This document shows, one piece after another, positions 1 through 8,252 of a DNA stretch of 41,802 nt; within the stretch, counting starts at the first letter, position 1, and each line of letters begins with the position of its first letter. The translations under genes and the position numbers were made by a program. Under the pieces are notes generated by a model. That model was not told the DNA's origin. It saw only the letters and a program-made list of their open reading frames with translations, and ran no database searches. Source of the stretch: an uncultured archaeon (GTDB taxonomy: Archaea; Thermoproteota; EX4484-205; JAAOZP01); contig CALIBN010000001.1 in the NCBI GenBank assembly GCA_938045545.1, positions 1 to 41,802 on the forward strand, read 5' to 3'.

Positions 1-1
1 A

Positions 2-136
2 ACAGACGGGCAGTATAAGACATTCCGACGATACTCGGATGGCACACTGATGGAATACGGATGCCACTCGGCCGCCTTTTTATATGTAGAAAGAGCGTTG
101 CAACGAAGTAGAACATTTCTACCCCCCAAACGTTAA
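2..136 (+). other. Open fragment reaching the left edge, possible gene 3' end
   Basis: A stop-free frame of 44 codons runs from the left edge to a TAA at 134-136. Its translation (begins TDGQYKTFRRYSDGTLMEYG) has a plausible globular composition but I do not recognise a family. It could be the C-terminus of a gene that begins outside the window, or part of a decayed gene together with the short frame that follows at 148-294. Confidence 0.25.
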
Positions 137-147
137 AAATAGGGCAA

Positions 148-294
148 ATGGCGATGCTGGGACACATAGCAAGGCTGTTTTCCACCGCAATCATTGGACT
201 ACAGTACTCGAGCGATGTTGAAAAGATTGCTGATACGATACACCTAAGCGAGGAGCAGAGGCTGAAGCCACAGAAGGATGGGGAGAGGCGATAA
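148..294 (+). other. Short ORF of 48 codons, possible gene remnant
   Basis: ATG at 148 opens a 48-residue frame (MAMLGHIARLFSTAIIGLQY at its start, charged tail ending KPQKDGERR). It begins 11 nt after the stop of the preceding fragment, so the two may be pieces of one decayed gene broken by a frameshift. No domain recognised. The remaining sequence to about 530 shows no credible gene on either strand. Confidence 0.2.
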
Positions 295-531
295 CACTGC
301 TGCCGAGAATGAGAACAGCAATACCTATTAGACTTATACTACGAGTATAGCTGATTACATCGTGCGCTACACGCTTAAGAGTTGCCCTTGCGTAGTCCGA
401 GGTTCTTAGCCTTAATGGTATTTTCGGCTAACGTGAGCGGTTCGCCCAAGCATAAGACGCATTCATCCCATATTTAAAACCTTCGACGATTCGTTCCACG
501 ATAAAAACCGTAGGTTTTCTTGTCGAATTTC

Positions 532-546
532 TTATAAAAATTTAAA
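532..546 (+). promoter_or_regulatory. TATA box of endonuclease III gene
   Basis: The A/T run TTATAAAAATTTAAA sits 26-40 nt upstream of the TTG at 572. This is the archaeal TATA spacing expected for transcription starting at or just before the start codon. It supports TTG 572 as the real, essentially leaderless start. Confidence 0.6.
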
Positions 547-571
547 GAGCAGTAGCCCCTCTGAAAAAACG

Positions 572-1255
572 TTGAAGAAAATAGACGGTGAAATCATTCT
601 GAAGAAGCTGGGTGAAGCCATAAGGCTCGACGAAGAAAGCTTCCCACTGTTGTCTAGCAGAAGCGTTTTTGAAATGCTTGTCGCCACGGTTCTCTCACAG
701 AACACTAATGATAAAAACACGGCTAGAACAGTGAGGAGGCTTAGGGACACGATCGGCATAACGCCGGATAGTATTTCTAAGGCTGGGCTGCGCGATTTGA
801 AGTCAGCAATAAGATCCTCAGGCCTCTACAACGTTAAGGCCAGAGTTTTGAAGAAGCTCGCCGGAATCGTCGTTAAGAATTATGGTGGCAATATTGAGAA
901 AGTTTTGGAGAAGCCTCTGGAGGAGGCTAGGAGGGAGTTGATGAGCCTACCGGGTGTCGGTCCTAAAACTGCTGACGTAATACTTCTCTTCGCAGGCGGT
1001 AAAAAGACCTTCCCAATAGATACCCATGTTTTCCGAGTGTCCTGCAGGCTGGGTTTAATAGGGTTGAGAGACGGTTATGAGGAGGCTCGTGAAAAACTGA
1101 TGAAAACATTTCCACCAGACTCCTACTTGAAGGCGCACCTCCTGCTCATAGAGCATGGGAGAAAAACCTGCGGAGCCAGGAAACCGTTATGCTGGAGCTG
1201 CGTTCTTCTAGAACACTGCTTCTTCGGACAGGATTTATTGAAAGGGGGAACGTGA
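572..1255 (+). CDS. nth: Endonuclease III (HhH-GPD DNA glycosylase/AP lyase)
   Basis: Base-excision repair enzyme that removes oxidised pyrimidines and cleaves at the abasic site. The 227-residue protein has the full family architecture. The helix-hairpin-helix LPGVGPKTADVILLFAGG carries the catalytic Lys. The GPD-type Asp follows in PIDTHVFRVSCRLGL. The C-terminus has the [4Fe-4S] cluster spacing C-x6-C-x2-C-x5-C (CGARKPLCWSCVLLEHC). Length matches bacterial and archaeal EndoIII. The TTG at 572 is chosen because a TATA box lies directly upstream and no ATG is available nearby. It is convergent with the methyltransferase gene, with 17 nt between their stops. A second HhH glycosylase (Ogg2) lies 6 kb away. 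Confidence 0.93.
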   Translation: MKKIDGEIILKKLGEAIRLDEESFPLLSSRSVFEMLVATVLSQNTNDKNTARTVRRLRDTIGITPDSISKAGLRDLKSAIRSSGLYNVKARVLKKLAGIVVKNYGGNIEKVLEKPLEEARRELMSLPGVGPKTADVILLFAGGKKTFPIDTHVFRVSCRLGLIGLRDGYEEAREKLMKTFPPDSYLKAHLLLIEHGRKTCGARKPLCWSCVLLEHCFFGQDLLKGGT

Positions 1256-1272
1256 AAAAACTTAATCTTGTT

Positions 1273-1803
1273 TTACTTTCTAAAATGCGCGTTGCAATCC
1301 GGTATTATGTAAAGATATATTTTGTGCCATGAGAGTTCAGCGACTTTTTGAGGCACCCAGCCTTTGAAGGTGAACTCGTGGCTAACAATCCTTGTCCCAG
1401 GCTTAAGCTCAGCCTCAAGCTTAGGCTTAATCTTCTCATTAGCGGTCGTCGTCAGGAAAAGGGTCAGGACAGTGGCTTCAGAAAGGTTAGCTTTCAACAG
1501 GTCCTCGTTGTAGACGATTATCCTTTTCGACAACCCCTCTCTCTCGATCGTTTTTACAAGCTCCTCGTAAAGATCCTTCCTTATCTCGTATCCAACAGCC
1601 TTCCTCGCGCCGAACTTTTTAACAGCAGTAATAAGCATCCTACCGTCCCCGCAGCCAAGGTCGTAAACAACATCCCTAGGTGTCACGCAGGCCAGCTCAA
1701 GCATCTTTTCGACGACCTCAGGCGGCGAAGGCACGTACGGGACTGTTATCTCCATGTTTTCACCGAGTTCGTCGAGGAAAGAAATAAACTTATCGCCAGC
1801 CAT
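1273..1803 (-). CDS. Class I SAM-dependent methyltransferase, Dot1/aKMT-like
   Basis: A 176-residue Rossmann-fold methyltransferase. Motif I is DVVYDLGCGDGRMLI (residues about 45-60), followed by the acidic motif II in AVGYEIRKDL. The N-terminal VPYVPSPPEVVEKMLELA and the C-terminal VSHEFTFKGWVPQKV resemble the small archaeal protein-lysine methyltransferase aKMT, a Dot1-like single-domain enzyme of about 160 residues known from Sulfolobus. That enzyme methylates many cellular proteins, including chromatin proteins. The substrate here cannot be read from sequence. ATG at 1803 lies 2 nt after the DUF72 stop, so the two are co-transcribed. Confidence 0.72.
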   Translation of the reverse strand: MAGDKFISFLDELGENMEITVPYVPSPPEVVEKMLELACVTPRDVVYDLGCGDGRMLITAVKKFGARKAVGYEIRKDLYEELVKTIEREGLSKRIIVYNEDLLKANLSEATVLTLFLTTTANEKIKPKLEAELKPGTRIVSHEFTFKGWVPQKVAELSWHKIYLYIIPDCNAHFRK

Positions 1804-1805
1804 TT

Positions 1806-2528
1806 TTAATCCCAGCTTTTCTCGAGCATATTCCTGATCATGCGAGCATTACTCAGCATGAAGTGGTCATTATTCAGAAATATAAATATTCTCTTAGGCT
1901 TCGAAGCCAACACTTTGAGGATAACCTCCTCCAGCTCCTCAACCGTGTAATTATGAGAATACCATGATGAACGGCCGTGCATCCTGAGATAGACTGTGCC
2001 CGTAGTGTTGAAGACATGCCTAGGCAGGTCCGGCGAGTCCACTGAGACTATTGTGAGACCCCTGCTGCTGGCCCACTCCTCCCATTCCCCGTTGAACCAC
2101 TTACTGTTCCTCCATTCCATCGCAGCCTTCTCTGCGACCCCGGTCTTGGCGAAAAACCTTTCAATGTTCCTGACGGTGTTTTGACTAGGCTCGACAAACG
2201 GGGGGAGTTGAAAAAGATAGTAGTCCATGCTACCTTCTAACGGTTTGAAAAGGCTGGCGAACCTGTTGAAAACGCTAACCGCCTTGGAGCCCATACGGTA
2301 AACGTGAGTAACCATACGGTTGACCTTCACCACCCATCTGAAGCCTCGGGGCGTCTTCCTGGACCACGAGTAAACCTGGCTGCTAAACGGGAACCTGTAG
2401 AAGCTGGCGTTAAGCTCAACACTATTCAGGCCAGAGTTGTTAACATACCAGTCAAAATCACCAGCAACATTCCAGCTATAACTCCACCCACTCGTCCCGA
2501 CATAAACTTCAACCCGTTTATCTTTCAT
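1806..2528 (-). CDS. DUF72 (YecE-like) TIM-barrel protein
   Basis: A 240-residue DUF72 protein. The family N-terminus VYVGTSGWSYSW is present, followed by LNSVELNASFYRFP and FRWVVKVNRMVTH, then FQLPPFVEPS and an aromatic WRNSKWF. C-terminally YLRMHGRSSWYSHNYTVEEL and IFIFLNNDHFMLSNA are also typical. DUF72 proteins fold as TIM barrels; their biochemical role is not established. It is the first gene of a two-gene unit with the aKMT-like methyltransferase (2 nt spacing). Length agrees with the family. Confidence 0.88.
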   Translation of the reverse strand: MKDKRVEVYVGTSGWSYSWNVAGDFDWYVNNSGLNSVELNASFYRFPFSSQVYSWSRKTPRGFRWVVKVNRMVTHVYRMGSKAVSVFNRFASLFKPLEGSMDYYLFQLPPFVEPSQNTVRNIERFFAKTGVAEKAAMEWRNSKWFNGEWEEWASSRGLTIVSVDSPDLPRHVFNTTGTVYLRMHGRSSWYSHNYTVEELEEVILKVLASKPKRIFIFLNNDHFMLSNARMIRNMLEKSWD

Positions 2529-2624
2529 TAACGCTTCGTTTAAACACCATCGTACTTTTTAACGTTAACTGAGTTTCAAAGATCATTGGAGTTGCGATTG
2601 GAAAGGAAAAACGAATTAAAAAAG

Positions 2625-3272
2625 CTATTCTGCTCTTTTCTTAGACTTGTTCTTCTTCCTCCTTCCTTTCGCTAAACCCATCCTCCTATAGAACTCTCCT
2701 TCGGCCTTAGGATCCTTCCGCATTCTATAAGCGAGAATGATGGCTTCGACCCTCGTTTTTATCTCCTCCATTTTCTGTTCGTCGGCCATATCTTTGCCAT
2801 CAAAAACAGAACAGAAATAGGTGTACTCATCCGGGGGCATGCTCTCGGGAAAGTAGTGGACGATTTTAACTCCCGTTTTTGCTGCAACGATCTTCGCAAT
2901 CTCATCATCCCAGTAAAACCCAGCTATAAGTTCTCTGAACGTATTCTCATATTTCTTCCAGTTGTTCCTATCCTTCAGCTCCTCGATTATCCTGTCTACA
3001 AGATCAAGATCCGAGATGTTGTAACCCTCGGTTAGGGAATAGTAGGGGGACTCTACCGTGCCCGACTCTACCCATATATTCCCTTCTATGTCCTCCTCAA
3101 CGCAGGAGCAACCGAGAGGAGATGACGTATGTACTGCCCACCTTAAGTCCTTTCCCTCCGGAGAAGGCCAATGAGTTTCGCTCTTATCCACCATAAAGTG
3201 AGTATGGATCTCGCCCTTGAAGCGCTCCTCTAAGTATTCTCTAACCTTCTCAGGGAAATCGGGGCTTTCCAT
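2625..3272 (-). CDS. Hypothetical protein, partner of the acidic nuclease-like protein
   Basis: A 215-residue soluble protein with no family I recognise. It has a CSC motif with acidic flanks (LGCSCVEEDIEG), an aromatic-rich middle (ELIAGFYWDDEIAKIVAAKT), HYFPESMPPDEYTYFCSVF, and a strongly basic tail GRRKKNKSKKRAE that could bind nucleic acid or the acidic neighbour. It starts 19 nt downstream of the 843-residue gene on the same strand, so the two form one transcription unit. Charge complementarity with the Glu-rich neighbour suggests a physical complex; this is inference. Confidence 0.7.
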   Translation of the reverse strand: MESPDFPEKVREYLEERFKGEIHTHFMVDKSETHWPSPEGKDLRWAVHTSSPLGCSCVEEDIEGNIWVESGTVESPYYSLTEGYNISDLDLVDRIIEELKDRNNWKKYENTFRELIAGFYWDDEIAKIVAAKTGVKIVHYFPESMPPDEYTYFCSVFDGKDMADEQKMEEIKTRVEAIILAYRMRKDPKAEGEFYRRMGLAKGRRKKNKSKKRAE

Positions 3273-3291
3273 CGTAAATCACCTGTGAGAT

Positions 3292-5823
3292 TTAGATATA
3301 AGTTTTCTCATCATTGACGACGAACGGATTTGGTATGTATTTAATATCAAACATCTTAATCCCCTTACCGGTGGCAAGTGCCTCGTAAGGATCGAAATAG
3401 CTGACGACCGCAAACCCATGTTTGACATCACTATACTTTCCATGTTTGTATTCTCCAGAGAAATAATAGTTAATAAGCTTCTTTTTTGCTGCTTCCATCT
3501 GAGAATCAAATCTCTCGGGTTTAATCGTACTTTTGGCCTCGATTATTGCGATGACCTTCCCCTTATGTTTTACGGGCCAATCAGGACCTTTACTCTTTAG
3601 ATCTTCGAAATCGAGTTCGCCTTCAGGAATTCCAAGCGTATTCGAAACATATTTTCGTATTTCCTCCATCTTTTCATCCCTAATCAGATACTCTCCTGCT
3701 CTTCCTACCGCGTCTGCAATTACTTGATCAGGTACATTTTCACGCATCCTTTCTCTTAGAGTTAAAAGTGCTCCGTCCGTATCCCTAGCTTCAATAACAG
3801 TGTACGATGTTATCTTCTTAGCTCCCTGGGGAATTTTGACTGCTAATTCTCTGTTTGAGCAGTAGGTTTGATCTCCGTTGTCGAACTCTATACGCAGGTA
3901 GGCCCTTCCGGTTCCAATATCGTTCCTCAGCTTCTCCACATTATCGTATCCATGTTTCTTTCTAAGCTCATGAAGAATGTGTGTTTTCCCCTTTCCCTTT
4001 ATTTCTATGGATGTCTCATATTTCACATTATTCTTCAATTCCTCAAAGCGTAGCGGATACATTATAACGCGATCCTTAATACACCGGTATGTAATCATCA
4101 ACAGGTTCGCTTCGATCTCCAAGTACTTGATTAAACGCATTTTTCCCGAAGTGCTTACTAGGTCAATAGTCTCATCTTGAAAGAGCCTGAGCCGAAGTTT
4201 GGAACTGGGATGGCTTTTTATAGATTTGAGCTGTGTAGTTATAGTTACACAAAGCCCATGCCTTGTATCAATCTTATTCGGATCTAGCTTCCATTCAACT
4301 GTTTCTATATTGATTTCTTTTCCATCGATCATGAGCTTATTGGCTACAGGATCAAAGTAAAGTTGATGTCCAAGTAATTCGAAGTGCTTTGGGAAGTGCT
4401 TTGTCTTATCATATTTGTATATCTTCAGCTTTTTTATTTTTTTCCTCGCCAAATCCTTGCATATACTAAGACTCTTAGCTTTCCTTTTTATACCTGTTAA
4501 CCATTCAAAAACTTTTCCATCGCCTCTGACCGCTTGTACCCAGTAAAGCCCCCGATCTAGTTCTTCTCCTTGAAGCCATATTATAGTTTCTCCAGCTGTG
4601 ATGTTCTCAAATTCTTTCTCTGGTCGTTCCTCTCCCACAACTACCACATCGGGCGATTCTTCCGGTGACTCTTCTTCCTCCTCTAATACTTCCTCCTCTC
4701 TGACCTCTTCCTCAACTAACTCCTCAGCCCTCTCCCTGACGACTTCCTTACTAACCTCCTCCTCTTCCCCGACTTCCTCAACTAGTTCTTCAGTTCCCTC
4801 AACAAGCTCTTCAACGGGTTCCTCGACTTCCTCTTCTGCTTCGGTTTCTTCAACAACTTCCACGCTAACCTCTTCCTCTTCTGCCTCTTTTTCAGCAACT
4901 CCCTCAACTAGTCCTTCAACTCCTTCTTTGACAAGCTCTTCAACCTTCTCTTCGATGACTTCCTCAACCTCCTCGGCAAGCTCTTTAACTGGTTCTTCAC
5001 TTCTTTCTTCGACCGGTTTAACCCCTTCTTCTAGCTTCTCTTCCTCAACTTCCTCAGACTCTTCTAAGCTCTCAATGACCTCTTCGAGGGACTCTTCCTC
5101 CCCCATTAGTTCTTTGAATTTTTCCTCTGGGATCTCGAGCTCTTCCGCGGGCTCTTCGTATTCCTCAGGCTTTTCGTATTCCACGGGTTTTTGAGAGAGT
5201 TCCTCGATCCGCTCCTCTATCTCCCTAGATTCCGCCGATTCCGCGGCTTCCTCGAGTAACCTCTCGAGGGGGTCTTCGGACTCCGCCTCCACTTCTATCT
5301 TCCTCGCGATGGACTCGAAAAGCGCCTCCCTATATAGTTCCTCCTGCCTCTTCTCCTCTTCGCTCAGCTCCTCCTCTAAATTCTCCAGTTTCTCCTCCCT
5401 CTGGAGGGATCCCTCGGCCAGTGCTTCGATCCCCTCTATCAATTCTCTGAGGTGATCCTCAGTCTCTAACTCCTCGATCTCTTCCTCCTCTTTCTTTCCC
5501 TTCCCAGACCTCTGCAGGAGCACGAGTCCATCAGATGTTACTATCTGATGCTCTTCTTCCATATGTTCCTTAATTTCCCGCTTCTCATCCTCCGACAAAT
5601 TTCCCTCCATCATCATTAGGGAGGAATCCTCATACTCCCTATTGGCTTCATTGATCTCATTCTCAGACTCTTCTTCTTGCTCCTCCCACTCCTTCATGGC
5701 CTCCTCTAAGTAGCGTTCTAATTCCTCCCTCCAGTTCTCGCTCTTGAGGATGCGCTCTTCCCACTCCTCCTCGTATCTCTCCAGCCTCCTCACGTAGTTC
5801 AGCTCAGCGCTAAACTGGCCCAA
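3292..5823 (-). CDS. Glu-rich protein with C-terminal PD-(D/E)XK nuclease-like domain
   Basis: An 843-residue protein in three parts. Residues 1 to about 425 are extremely rich in Glu, first helical and coiled-coil-like (RRLERYEEEWEERILKSENW), then low-complexity E/V/P segments such as EEVEEPVEELVEGTEELVEE. Residues about 425-700 form an unrecognised mixed alpha/beta region with many basic residues. Residues about 705-843 resemble a PD-(D/E)XK nuclease: RAGEYLI, then GPDWPVKHKGKVIAIIEAKS with Asp748, Glu762 and Lys764 at the expected D-x(n)-E-x-K spacing. A TTG at 5823 is used as start; no in-frame ATG precedes residue 40. Co-directional with the gene at 2625-3272. Whether it is a defence, repair or host-regulatory nuclease is unknown. 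Confidence 0.75.
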   Translation of the reverse strand: MGQFSAELNYVRRLERYEEEWEERILKSENWREELERYLEEAMKEWEEQEEESENEINEANREYEDSSLMMMEGNLSEDEKREIKEHMEEEHQIVTSDGLVLLQRSGKGKKEEEEIEELETEDHLRELIEGIEALAEGSLQREEKLENLEEELSEEEKRQEELYREALFESIARKIEVEAESEDPLERLLEEAAESAESREIEERIEELSQKPVEYEKPEEYEEPAEELEIPEEKFKELMGEEESLEEVIESLEESEEVEEEKLEEGVKPVEERSEEPVKELAEEVEEVIEEKVEELVKEGVEGLVEGVAEKEAEEEEVSVEVVEETEAEEEVEEPVEELVEGTEELVEEVGEEEEVSKEVVRERAEELVEEEVREEEVLEEEEESPEESPDVVVVGEERPEKEFENITAGETIIWLQGEELDRGLYWVQAVRGDGKVFEWLTGIKRKAKSLSICKDLARKKIKKLKIYKYDKTKHFPKHFELLGHQLYFDPVANKLMIDGKEINIETVEWKLDPNKIDTRHGLCVTITTQLKSIKSHPSSKLRLRLFQDETIDLVSTSGKMRLIKYLEIEANLLMITYRCIKDRVIMYPLRFEELKNNVKYETSIEIKGKGKTHILHELRKKHGYDNVEKLRNDIGTGRAYLRIEFDNGDQTYCSNRELAVKIPQGAKKITSYTVIEARDTDGALLTLRERMRENVPDQVIADAVGRAGEYLIRDEKMEEIRKYVSNTLGIPEGELDFEDLKSKGPDWPVKHKGKVIAIIEAKSTIKPERFDSQMEAAKKKLINYYFSGEYKHGKYSDVKHGFAVVSYFDPYEALATGKGIKMFDIKYIPNPFVVNDEKTYI

Positions 5824-5827
5824 TTCC

Positions 5828-5947
5828 CTACATCCCCTTCACCAACTTCATCGATCCATCTCCCCCGATCATTAGTATATCGGCTATGTCGGGCGAGAGG
5901 CCCATTTTCCTCTCCTCAGGAGTTATAGCCAGCCAGGCGCCAACATC
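5828..5947 (-). other. Open reading fragment between nnr and the acidic nuclease gene
   Basis: On the minus strand one frame stays open from the end of nnr to a TAG at 5828-5830, reading DVGAWLAITPEERKMGLSPD then ADILMIGGDGSMKLVKGM. The composition looks like real protein, but the frame has no ATG/GTG/TTG before its middle. A strong purine-rich site (AAGGAGGAG) ending nnr precedes an ATG in a different frame that stops after seven codons. A decayed or frameshifted small gene is the simplest explanation. Confidence 0.25.
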
Positions 5948-7487
5948 ACTCCTCCTTGTCGAACATTTTCATCACACCCGGTATTTTCTCAACAAGGTCT
6001 GAGGCGGTTATGTGGAAGCCTTTTTCCTCAACAGCCTTCAAGCCAGCCTCCCCATGAACATAGGCTGCTGCAGCAGCTGAGGTAAACCCGCTGTTACCCC
6101 AGGCTAGGAAGGTTGTGATGATGCCTGAAAGCACGTCCCCAGTGCCGCCGACCGCTAAACCGGGTGTAGCATGCTTGTTCACCTTAATGTTTGATCCGTC
6201 GGTGATGACTGTTTCAAAGCCTTTGAGCAGAAGTGTGAAACCATGTTTACTGGAGAGCTCGACAAGCCTGCTTGCGTTTTCAAACCACCTGGCTCCAAGC
6301 TCGGCTTCAAAAACGTGTTTAAACTCTCCACGGTGAGGAGTAGCCACAACCCCTTTCAGTAGGTCTGGGAATGCTTTGAAAGCTTTGAAACCGTCCGCGT
6401 CAACAACAACCGGCAGCAGCCTGTTCCTAGCTTCGCTGACGATCATCCTGACTGCTTCCACGGTATCCTCGTGGAGGCCTAGGCCCGGGCCCAGAACCAT
6501 GGAGTCAGCCTTATCCATAAGCTTTGATAAGAGAGGTATTGCCTCCGCGTCAAGATGCTCCCCGGGAGTTGCGTAGACCACAAGGTCTGGAGACATTGCT
6601 CTGACGGAGGCTGCAACCGGCTTGGGCGTAACAACCATCGCTAGGCCAGCTCCGACTCTTAGCGCAGACAATGCTGCTAAAGCAGGTGCCCCAGAGAAGG
6701 TTTCGCTCCCGCCTACTACGAGAACATAGCCGTAGTCCCTTTTGTGCGAGTCTCTCCTCCTAGTTTTCACAACCCTCTTAACGTCGCCCGGCCCAGTGTA
6801 GAGCTCAGCCTCGAGAGGTATGCCTATATCCGCCACCTCAACCTGCCCGGAGAAAGGAGAGCCCTCTAGAAAATCCTTAGCCTTGTGGAACGTCAGAGTG
6901 TAGGACGCTTTAACAGCCAGAGTCTTTTCAACGCTCCCGGGGCCAAGCCCCGTTGGAACATCTACAGCGAAAACAGTTTTGCCGGAGGAGTTTACTTCTC
7001 TAACTATGGAGGCGAAAGGCTCTTTTAAAAACCCCTTAATTCCTGTGCCAAGCATAGCATCCACAACGAAGTCGCATTTAGATAAAAGCTCCTTGACAAC
7101 CCGTGTCTCGGAGGAGTCTGCAACAAAGAATTTCTCGACATCATCCATTTGAAGCAGGAGCAGCCAGTTTACCCTAGCCTCCTCGCTCCTGATTTCATGA
7201 GGCCGACCTACAAGAACCACCACTACCCTAGCACCCATGTTCCTAAGGTGCCTGGCTGCAACAAACCCGTCGCCACCGTTATTCCCAATCCCGCATAGGA
7301 AGAGAAACGTTTTACCCCTGACGTCCATCTTCGAAGATATGAAGCGCGCGGTGGCTGAGCCAGCGTTCTCCATCATGCAAAGCCTGCTGAAACCCAGTGT
7401 TTCGGCATTTTCCTCTATAGCAGCCATATAGTCGCTCGTCACGACCATCGGCAAGAGTTGCTTTACTGTCTTAAGCCAGTCCTCCAT
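5946..7487 (-). CDS. nnr: Bifunctional NAD(P)H-hydrate epimerase / ADP-dependent dehydratase
   Basis: Repairs damaged NADHX/NADPHX: the N-terminal YjeF domain epimerises R/S hydrates and the C-terminal ribokinase-like domain dehydrates the S form using ADP. The N domain shows FLCGIGNNGGDGFVAARHL and VVDAMLGTGIKG with FAVDVPTGLGPGSVE. The C domain shows VLVVGGSETFSGAPALAAL, VLGPGLGLHED, PVVVDADGF, VVATPHRGEF and the catalytic HATPGLAVGGTGDVLSGII. At 513 residues it matches the fused archaeal/bacterial type. It is divergent from ogg2 with only 39 nt between starts, so their promoters overlap. Confidence 0.95.
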   Translation of the reverse strand: MEDWLKTVKQLLPMVVTSDYMAAIEENAETLGFSRLCMMENAGSATARFISSKMDVRGKTFLFLCGIGNNGGDGFVAARHLRNMGARVVVVLVGRPHEIRSEEARVNWLLLLQMDDVEKFFVADSSETRVVKELLSKCDFVVDAMLGTGIKGFLKEPFASIVREVNSSGKTVFAVDVPTGLGPGSVEKTLAVKASYTLTFHKAKDFLEGSPFSGQVEVADIGIPLEAELYTGPGDVKRVVKTRRRDSHKRDYGYVLVVGGSETFSGAPALAALSALRVGAGLAMVVTPKPVAASVRAMSPDLVVYATPGEHLDAEAIPLLSKLMDKADSMVLGPGLGLHEDTVEAVRMIVSEARNRLLPVVVDADGFKAFKAFPDLLKGVVATPHRGEFKHVFEAELGARWFENASRLVELSSKHGFTLLLKGFETVITDGSNIKVNKHATPGLAVGGTGDVLSGIITTFLAWGNSGFTSAAAAAYVHGEAGLKAVEEKGFHITASDLVEKIPGVMKMFDKEE

Positions 7488-7526
7488 CTTAAAGTACTGT
7501 TTGAAGAAGCCTTATAAGAATATTCT

Positions 7527-8183
7527 ATGGCAGGCTTAGCTGGAACAGTGAGGCGTACGAGGCTCCTCAGAGACCTGGGGAAGATCTTATCGGACGATAA
7601 GGTTAGGAGAACAGTTTTGAGAAGGCTTAGACAATTCGAGGAGGCGAGAGCCAGCAGGAAGAGGGTTTTCAGCGAGCTCTGCTTCTGCATTCTAACAGCC
7701 AACTGTTCCGCGGAGGGAGGGCTTAGGGTTCAGGGGGAAATCGGGGAGGGCTTCTTGAAACTTAGCAGAATCGAGCTGAGCAGGAGGCTCAAGAGCCTAG
7801 GCTACAGGTATCCCAATACTAGGGCGAAGTACATCGTTAAAGCTAGGAAACACTGTGAAGAGGTTTGGAGAATCGTTAACGAGGATGATGATCCTACAAG
7901 GGTGAGAAGATGGCTTGCAGACAACGTGCCCGGGATAGGCTTTAAGGAGGCAAGCCACTTCTTGAGAAACATAGGCTTCAAGAACCTTGCCATAATAGAC
8001 AAGCATGTTCTGAGGGTTCTCCACAAGTACGGCTACGTAAGAAGCATCCCCCAGACCCTTTCCAGAGCCAGATACCTAGAGATCGAGAAGATCCTTTCGA
8101 AAATAGCTGGTGAGCTAAAAATTTCGCTAGCGGAGCTCGACCTCTACCTTTGGTACATGGATACGGGAAGAATACTGAAATAA
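7527..8183 (+). CDS. ogg2: 8-oxoguanine DNA glycosylase/AP lyase, archaeal Ogg2 family
   Basis: Removes 8-oxoguanine from DNA and nicks the abasic site. The 218-residue protein has the small Ogg2 layout: helix-hairpin-helix VPGIGFKEASHFLRNIG with the catalytic Lys, then the essential Asp in LAIIDKHVLRVL. The C-terminal signature ELDLYLWYMDTGRILK is characteristic of Ogg2 and ends in the Lys that contacts the lesion-containing strand in family structures. An alternative of a general EndoIII is unlikely because there is no Fe-S cysteine motif. Starts with ATG at 7527, divergent from nnr. Confidence 0.92.
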   Translation: MAGLAGTVRRTRLLRDLGKILSDDKVRRTVLRRLRQFEEARASRKRVFSELCFCILTANCSAEGGLRVQGEIGEGFLKLSRIELSRRLKSLGYRYPNTRAKYIVKARKHCEEVWRIVNEDDDPTRVRRWLADNVPGIGFKEASHFLRNIGFKNLAIIDKHVLRVLHKYGYVRSIPQTLSRARYLEIEKILSKIAGELKISLAELDLYLWYMDTGRILK

Positions 8184-8252
8184 AAACGGGATTATAACAC
8201 TGTGATAAGCCTGAAACAGTGGGGGAAGGCTCGCACACGGTTACAGCAAAAG

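Noticed and set aside
1..571. tRNA or rRNA gene in the gene-poor left edge
   Set aside because: No T-loop (GTTCRANNC with flanking stem) or conserved rRNA segment could be found on either strand.
4598..5194. A 198-codon Ser/Thr-rich frame on the plus strand
   Set aside because: It is the antisense of the Glu-rich segment (GAG/GAA read as CTC/TTC, shifted to Ser/Thr codons). The minus-strand protein has a proper domain after it.
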